Source: Kryptolebias marmoratus (Eukaryota > Chordata > Actinopteri > Cyprinodontiformes > Rivulidae). Taken from it: a stretch of DNA of 64,000 nucleotides. The stretch is taken from contig NC_051444.1 of the NCBI RefSeq assembly GCF_001649575.2, positions 22,560,306 to 22,624,305 of the forward strand, given 5' to 3'. Below the pieces are notes generated by a model, which made no database searches, was not told the DNA's origin, and saw nothing but the letters and a program-made list of their open reading frames with translations. A program made the translations under genes and the position numbers. This document shows, piece after piece, positions 57,017 through 64,000 of this stretch; the stretch's first letter is position 1, and the number at the start of each line of letters is the position of its first letter.

Positions 57017-59479
57017 CTTCTTCTGTAGGGGAAGGTGTGCGATGACGTGACCTTGTTCCATCTTGGTCATGCCATTGCACATCTTGGTCCAGTGTGGTCC
57101 TACAGGTTTGAGACACAAAGTGATGTACCCATCAACTTGTGTCCCAAACATACAAGATCACATTGTTTTCAGTAAATTTCAGGTGAGAACTCCTAATTTC
57201 TGTTTAAAAGCAGAGCTGTGACGTGGTAATAATCTTGGAGATGTTACAGCCAGACTCCTGAAATCAATCTGATAATCATTTTTCCCTATTTTAAAATTTT
57301 AATTAAAGAGGAAAAAATAAAGAGTAAAATTAGGTCTGGGCCATCACCTTGTAGGAAAAATGGATTTTTAAATTAGTCAGCTGCCCAAAATGCACCAGAC
57401 TGTTGCTTCCAAACTCCTCTAATTAATTCATTAACTACATTAGTATTTTTTAACTGGAGGGGTTTTCATTATATTAGTATATTTAGCATTTTCCTAAACT
57501 CGGTTGCTGCAGAAGTGATGAACAAAATGCTCTGAGACACATCAGCACATCCTTATGGGATTCATCGCAATGAGTAAAGGTGGATGAAACATAATAAATA
57601 CTCATAATGTGTGAAGTACCAACAATTATTTGTGAACTTTCAATAAATTGATGTCATTTTGTTTTACATTTGATGAGTGATGTGCCTGGAGCTGAAGAGC
57701 TACACAGAGACTACCTGGACATCAGGTTTGACAAGGACTACAGGAACACACATGAGGCGCCTTCAGACTTTATATTCTTATACATGCCCCTAGTACTGTA
57801 AATGATTCTGTCACAAATATACTGTTTAATATTTAAAATTATTTAGGAATAGGAAAAACAGACAGCATACCTTTTTGTTTGGTGTTGTTAAAAACAATTA
57901 ATCTTAAATATTCCATCAATGCGAGAGCACACACCTGACCCTGTTAACATATGCACAAAACAAAACATGGATTATTTTGACTTTTGCTATTAACGTATAA
58001 TTGTAAGATACTTTTCACGTACTTCATGCCCTGTGAAAAAAGTGAGCAACAAATAACCTGTACTTAACAGCAAAAATCTGCTGCAAATATTTCGTCACAT
58101 ATAAATGTTTCATGAAATAACTGAGAGTTTCAAGTCCTGTACAGTAAAATCAGAATTTTTGTGGCAATACTTACAACTGTCTTCTCACTTTGTATTGCAA
58201 GTAAACTCACCTTCTAGGTTAACTAAATTTGCACAAATCTTGAATATTTTATGAGTTTTGTCTGCTCACAGAATTGCTGTCATAATCTGATGTCTCGTCT
58301 TCGGTGGTCTGACAGCAGCAAAACACAGTAGGACAAATGTTTTCCTCTGTTTGCTTTTAGTCGACAAAATACAGAATTTTCAGTGGCCTCTTCAAATATA
58401 CATTTTCAACCAAATTCTCCTGGATTCTTTGATTGTTTGTATACAGTAGAGTGAACCACTGGTCGCAAGAACAATCCCTCTTTATTCTGAGCGAACAATA
58501 TGTTCTTAATTTGAAGCCACAAGTTCAGCTTCGTCTGGTTGTAATTACAGCCGCAAACAGCACATCAAAAACCAGAGAAAGAACAACTGCATCCATACTG
58601 CGAAAACAAAAGTAAAAAGAAATGTCCTTAAAAAATAAACATTATTGACAAAAAAAACTTCACTGCTACTTCTGCTGTCTTACTGGAAGTGACACAGCAC
58701 TTCCAGGAATAAGGTAGATTGGAACCTTAGTCTCTGCTGAGTCACTGGTTGCCATGGAGATTTCCATCTTTTCTATGAAGCCTAAGGAGGAAGAGCTCAC
58801 AGCTCCACTGTCTGTCAGACGTATAAAAACGCAAACTAAATGTGGAGCCTCAAGCAAACTGGTGCTATGTGAAACTGCAAAGTGTATCAAAACACTCAAA
58901 CTGGGAGTTGCAGAAACTTCTTACTGTTAAACAAACAAAGTATCGAATATAATAAATGACATTCACTCTCTCACTTCACATTAAACAGAATAATTAAACT
59001 GCAAGTCAGAAGTGAGAGACAGTCTTAGTGAAAGAAGACATAAATGCTTACATTATCAATGATGTATAAACTGTATAAAAAGTGTGAAGTTTGTGGAAAG
59101 TGAAAGAGTAAATATTTTATTTGGGAATATTTTTATTTTATTTTATTTTAGACAGCCTAAATAAAGTGTGATGATGTGTAGAACATTTTGTGGGAAATTT
59201 TTCAAAAGTCACAAAACTTTGACAGCAATTGCATAAAAAGCAGTCAAAATATCAAAATACCAGATCAGTCATTTATATTCCAACTTTCTGTAATTTATAC
59301 AAACTTTGAATGATTCTACTGTGAAATATGCTGGAGAGGGACAAGTTTTTACACCAATTTAGGCAAAACTGGAAAGTGAAGGGTCTCATGCAGTTTAAAG
59401 CTTTGCAGCTTTCTAGTTTAATCTAAGAAAGCCTCTTGTATGAGAAGTTAAACAACTTAATCAACAACAAAATGCTTTT
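57017..59479. other. Gene-free stretch after the Tc1-like element
   Basis: AT-rich unique DNA. At 58,748-58,758, GTTGCCATGGA is another RFX X-box-like motif. No exon is supported. Confidence 0.35.
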
Positions 59480-60055
59480 TTTTACTTTAGGCTATGCTGG
59501 GACTGCTGGAGAACATAATGACCACATTTCCTCCCTTCTTCTGCCACATTCACTCTTGTATTTGCAATTTGTGCCGCCATTGTTCTTTGTTTTTCTTCTG
59601 TAGAAAATGCTGCTGGCCTGATTTTTCTCTGCTTGTTTGTGTCTTTTTCCTGTCCTCTCAACCTTCAGCTGGTTGAGGCTGATAACTACCCGTCCTGAGC
59701 CTGGTTCTCCTGTTTGTTTTTTTCCTGTTAAAAAGGAGTCATTCCTTTCCACTATCTCCTGCTGTCCTGTGCTTTCTCAGGATGGGGAATTCCATCAAAG
59801 TGAAGATTTGAGGCAACCTGCTGGTTTCCTTGAAAGGACAACTTTTTACAAATAGGCATTTTGTCATTTAAATAATCTTATTGTATTGCAACTATATTGA
59901 ATTGACTGTGTCTAATTGGATTTAAATCTTCATTTGTTTCAAACTAAACTGGATTGCACATAATTTGATATGATTTGGAGTTTTTTTGTATAGTGCCCTG
60001 AGAAGGCCTTTGTTGTGAATTGGAACTTTACAAATAAACTAAATTGAATTGAATT
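59480..60055 (+). mobile_element. L2-like LINE/SINE 3' end with TTGAA tail
   Basis: CTGGTTGAGGCTGATAACTA, GTCCTGAGCCTGGTTCTCCT, CCTGTTAAAAAGGAGTCATT and, at the end, TTTGTTGTGAATTGGAACTT followed by ATTGAATTGAATT are the landmarks of a very common fish element tail. The 5' limit is uncertain. Confidence 0.75.
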
Positions 60056-63000
60056 AAAAATACTGCTTTAAAAACAAAACAAACATCATTGCCATTGGCT
60101 TCTAACTATATCATAGCTGGTTGCCAGAGCTTTGAGTTTAGCTTTGACAAACCTCAGATTTTACAGCCCTGAGAATGAAAAGGGAGCAAATAAATGTGGA
60201 TTTCTTGGTACTACATTTAATTATTGGTTGTCTATGTTGTAGCAGAACAAATACAGATTCCCAATAATTAAGGAACACACCTTTGCCTTCGTGATCTCAA
60301 AAACTGGTGACCTTTGTATAAGCTTCAGCAAGAGTTTTGAGCTACTCAAACAAAACCATATTGAAGTAAATTATGCTCTCATTGCCAGGAGTGAAAAATT
60401 GCTGAAAAAACACACATTGTATGTTGTCTTTGAACATACTGCAGAATGAATAGTGTGACTTCATTATGTCTTACAAAAAGGAAAAAAAGAAATCTGGGCT
60501 TGGCTAGTGAGCCTTTAAATGCATCACTTTTTTAATCCCTTTAAGATAAACACAAGCAGAGTGTAGGAGTACAGAGGTAATATTTCAGCATTAATGGGGA
60601 TCACTTGTGGTTTTAGTGACAATGGTTTAATGAAGAAGTGTGTGTGTGTGTGCATGTGTGTGTTTTGGGTGTGCTTGTAGGGGACGTATAAGATACTCTT
60701 GCTAAGCACATATGATGGAGACAGTGCAGTAACACATCCGGGCATTTAGCCTGTCAGCACTGCTCCCGCCTATTTTAATTTTTGGTAAAAACAAGTGGCG
60801 GTAAATGTGTGTTCTGATGTGTTTGCTGAGAAAACAGCGCTAAATAAAATGACAGCATTGCTTTAAAGCTTTTAGGAGCCCAAATCTTACGGCATGTCAG
60901 GCAAACAATTATTTATTGTCACTATCCATCAACAATCACCAGCGTTACATTAAAAAAAAAGCTTTTATAAATATAGATTGGTGGCCTGGTGTGTCAGATA
61001 CAAACATAAAGTGAATCCCTGGGGGGGGGGGATTTCTCACACTTGACAAGTTTGCTTCTCTTAACCTGCTTTATTTTGATTTGATTTGATTTTTTTGCCT
61101 TTTGTCAAACTTGAAGTTTACAAAAAAATCAATATTATACAGCATGCTAACTAGTATCCTTTGTTTGTGGTAAAATGACTCAAAAATAAGTAAACCCCAA
61201 CCTTATTAAAAGTAAGAAATACAAGTAACTGATGACTTTTGCATATTTTTCTGATAAAGTGGTGACCTGTATACAAATGACAAAATAAAACAGCTGTCAC
61301 TGTTTACAATTTATTTCTCATTCTTTTGCCTTTTTTCTGTTGAGAGAAGCAAATTAATAATACATATTTATTTTTTTCATATTAGTTTTCTAAAATGCAA
61401 CAAAGAAACTTAAAAGCACAACACTGCTATTATTTCCAGTTTGTCACCACAACACTTGCACCGTTTTCTTTTCACCAAAAAGTGGGTGCAGCCATTGAAG
61501 CAGAAGAATAAGACATTGCTTCACACCACTGAGGTGACAGGCCCACGGAGAAGCTTTATAGCAGCCACTCTTCCTGTACCAGACTGAGATAGCTGCCTGT
61601 CTGTCTCAGTCTGATTTATGTACACTAATGTCAGAGGAAATCAATGTGGAAACAGTGGCATAAACACCAAATTCCACCAGACTTTAAAAAATAAGATTAA
61701 GATAACCTTTCCTTTCCAACACAGCTATGCCTGTTGCCTTTTTCACTGGTTCAAACATGGACAAACACACGTGCCAGCACACACCCAGTCTCTGCTTTTT
61801 TCAGCCGTGCCCAACAACACCTGCATTTTTTTAGGAGCAATGTCTTGTACTGTTCCCTTCATCCTTTATGCAAATTGTTTCAGACCTTGCACAATGTCAG
61901 GTACAGTTCTGCACTTTGAACATGTTACCTCAGCCTTATCCTGTGCAAGGTCTTAGGCTCCTGATGACACAGGTCTGGTAGTTCATTTGTCAGGAAGCAT
62001 GAAGTGGACTGTCTTGTTGACAATCTTATGTCTCTCGGTTTAGCATACTCGACAGAGTAAACCTACAAGCTGGAGAGCAAGTTTTTATTTCCAAGTGTCT
62101 GTTGCTTTTTGTGTAAAGGCTTTGCTGAGGACCTGAGTACTGCAAGTCAGACAACAAGTTCTCCCAGCATCTGAAACATTAATGCAGAAACACGATTAGC
62201 CATGCCATCACAGGCCTCCTGCTTCTTGCTTATTGATTTTCCTTCCGCTCCCCCTTCCCCTTCAAAAAGCCGGGAGGGGAGTCTCTGAAGAGCAAGAGCA
62301 CATCTCCTCCTCTCCAAGGCCTCCTTCGGCTTGGGCCTTCTCACCGATCCAGCCTTGCTGATTTCTACTGAGACTTTGCAGGGGCAATAGACTTCTGATG
62401 ATAACCCCAGGTTCTGTAGGAGAAGGCTGTGGGATGGATAATAGAACTGATAGGGAGGAAGGTGGTGGTGGAGGGGAGGCGGCGCTCAAGTCAGTCTGTG
62501 AGCTGTAGTGATCATGGAGGGCTGAATCGGCCTGATCAGTATGCCGAGGTGGAGAAGTGTACACTCCAGAGAGAGAAGCTGTGTAATCAGAGATGAAAGT
62601 TGTTCAGAGACTGGTCAGCTTGACTCTCCCTCTCCCTTCTGTTTTCACTGACCTGGAGCACTTTTACTGAAGGGAGAGATGAGCACCTCTGATGGCTTCG
62701 CCCAGAGACAGGCTCCAGCCGTACAGTTGTCTATACCTGCACTGCTAATCAGGGAACTGGCCTAAGGTTCCCTGATAAATAAGGTGCATCATGAATGCAA
62801 ATCAAAACCCAGTAGAACTTAAAATGTTTTGGTTTGAAAAGTAGCCAAGGACTTGTTTTTCTTTTTTTAAAACTGAAAATAAATTTTAGACTGAACATAA
62901 GATTTCCTAAACTTTTATTCAGATCGAGATTCAAATCAAGACTCATAAAAACAATAATAAAGCTGATCTAAAAACATGTACAGCGTGTGCCAGCATTTCA

Positions 63001-64000
63001 GAGCTGACGTCCCAACATTACATAAATTTAATGTGCCATTAATTTCTGTAATTCAATTCGATCCTTTACAAGTCAATTCCTTGGTCGTTCTCCAGAAATA
63101 AAATGACTTACTGAAACCTTTTCATTTTCCAAATGATAGCATGGAACATATCCTCCTCTACGCTACAATTTAATGCAAAGCAGTAGGTGGTCTTTGATCA
63201 CTTTATACTGCTGCAATCTAAGCTTAAGCAATTAAAGCTGGAGCCATCCAACAGAGATGTTACATAGAGGAGATCTGCTTCTTAAAGGATGCCGTCAGAA
63301 AAAGAAATTCCAGCCTCTTTCAGTTCTGGGGTTTTACATGATAAAAAAAGGATCTTTACCAGGTTTTAAAATTATTGTGGAGGAGTTGTGACCCACTCTT
63401 CTTTGCAACATTGCTTCAGGTCATCTTTTTTTATAACCAGGCCTTCATTTACAGGTGTTTGTGTTGTTAGCTTAGGAGGGAGCTGTCCAATGTAACCATA
63501 CACTTTTTTTAACCTGAGTCAAAATATATTTTTTTATTTGTTGCTAAATGTGTCAGTATGCCTTTGTGCTTGATACGCTTAGTGCTAACATGTTATTTAT
63601 TCCAGCATGCCAGTGAATGAGCTGCTTCCATTATCCCACATATACAATGAAACCTGAACAAAGCAGCTGAAAACCAGAGACCTTACCTTCAAAATCAACT
63701 ATCTGCTTCAGAAAATGGATTGTAATATTTGTTTGAGACTTCCAAATAGATAGATTGACATTGTATTGCTGACATATAGGATAAATAGCATAATATAGAA
63801 CATATATAGGATATATAAAATGACTTTGCTATAGGACAAAAACACAGTTTTCTTAAATTTAAAAACAAAACAAAAAATGTCTTGTTTAAAATGAATAACC
63901 TCCATGTGGTCAGAGTTTGTAGTTTTTCTGTATTTATGGTCAACAAAATTACATTGAATAGATAATTGAAGGTCATTTACTTTTACAGATGAGTGGTTTG
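60056..64000. other. Gene-free stretch to the window end
   Basis: No host gene is supported. (GT)n lies at about 60,637-60,663, and a poly-G run at 61,021-61,030. 62,200-62,730 is GC-richer and non-repetitive (possible regulatory island). Near 63,370-63,420, TATTGTGGAGGAGTTGTGAC and CCACTCTTCTTTGCAACATT look like a fragment of another fish repeat. Confidence 0.4.

Noticed and set aside
62262..62564. Minus-strand 100-codon frame rich in Pro/Ser
   Set aside because: Low-complexity composition, no recognised domain and no convincing splice sites; more likely part of a GC-richer non-coding island.

Overview
The window is vertebrate nuclear DNA, almost certainly from a ray-finned (teleost) fish. 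Small exons are bounded by GT/AG introns and encode highly conserved vertebrate proteins. The intergenic DNA is AT-rich and full of fish-type repeats: a Tc1-like transposon, tRNA-derived SINEs ending in GGAT repeats, L2/Rex-type LINE fragments, TA-flanked and hAT-type MITEs, and many microsatellites. Some repeats recall killifish or livebearer genomes, but that is an impression I cannot test here. There is one 37-base assembly gap at 54972-55008.

The genes lie in the first 26 kb. The 3' half of a taxilin gene (txlna) runs on the + strand and ends at 2494. It converges on rbbp4 (- strand, 12 coding exons, 425 aa), and their inferred 3' UTRs meet or overlap near 4.6-4.8 kb. Upstream of rbbp4, also on the - strand, lie hdgfl3 (PWWP-domain chromatin protein, 6 coding exons, about 207 aa) and a two-exon testis-specific serine kinase gene (tssk, 322 aa). 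rbbp4 and hdgfl3 start in GC-rich DNA; the rbbp4 start carries NRF1, YY1 and ETS-like motifs. Two of the four encode chromatin proteins (RBBP4 in HDAC, PRC2 and CAF-1 complexes; HDGFL3 as a probable methyl-histone reader), but nothing in the sequence shows the four acting in one pathway.

From 26 to 64 kb I find no supportable host gene. This stretch is a gene desert with recognisable mobile elements: a SINE nested in a LINE fragment (26.0-26.9 kb), a 700-bp solo LTR with a perfect 5-bp target duplication (31.1-31.8 kb), a short SINE inserted in another repeat (33.3 kb), a TTAA-flanked piggyBac-like element (39.4-40.0 kb), a Rex3/RTE-like LINE 3' end (40.1-40.4 kb), a decayed Tc1 transposon (55.8-57.0 kb) and an L2-like LINE tail (59.5-60.1 kb). 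An unnamed repeat of about 350-400 bp recurs at least eight times across the window. Between these are non-repetitive, higher-complexity islands that could be conserved regulatory elements, which needs a cross-species alignment to test.

I found no evidence of a novel multi-gene system. The observations most worth checking are the nested and duplication-flanked insertions, the unnamed repeat family, the mixed RBBP4/RBBP7 signature, the RFX-type sites near the tssk gene and the candidate regulatory islands.
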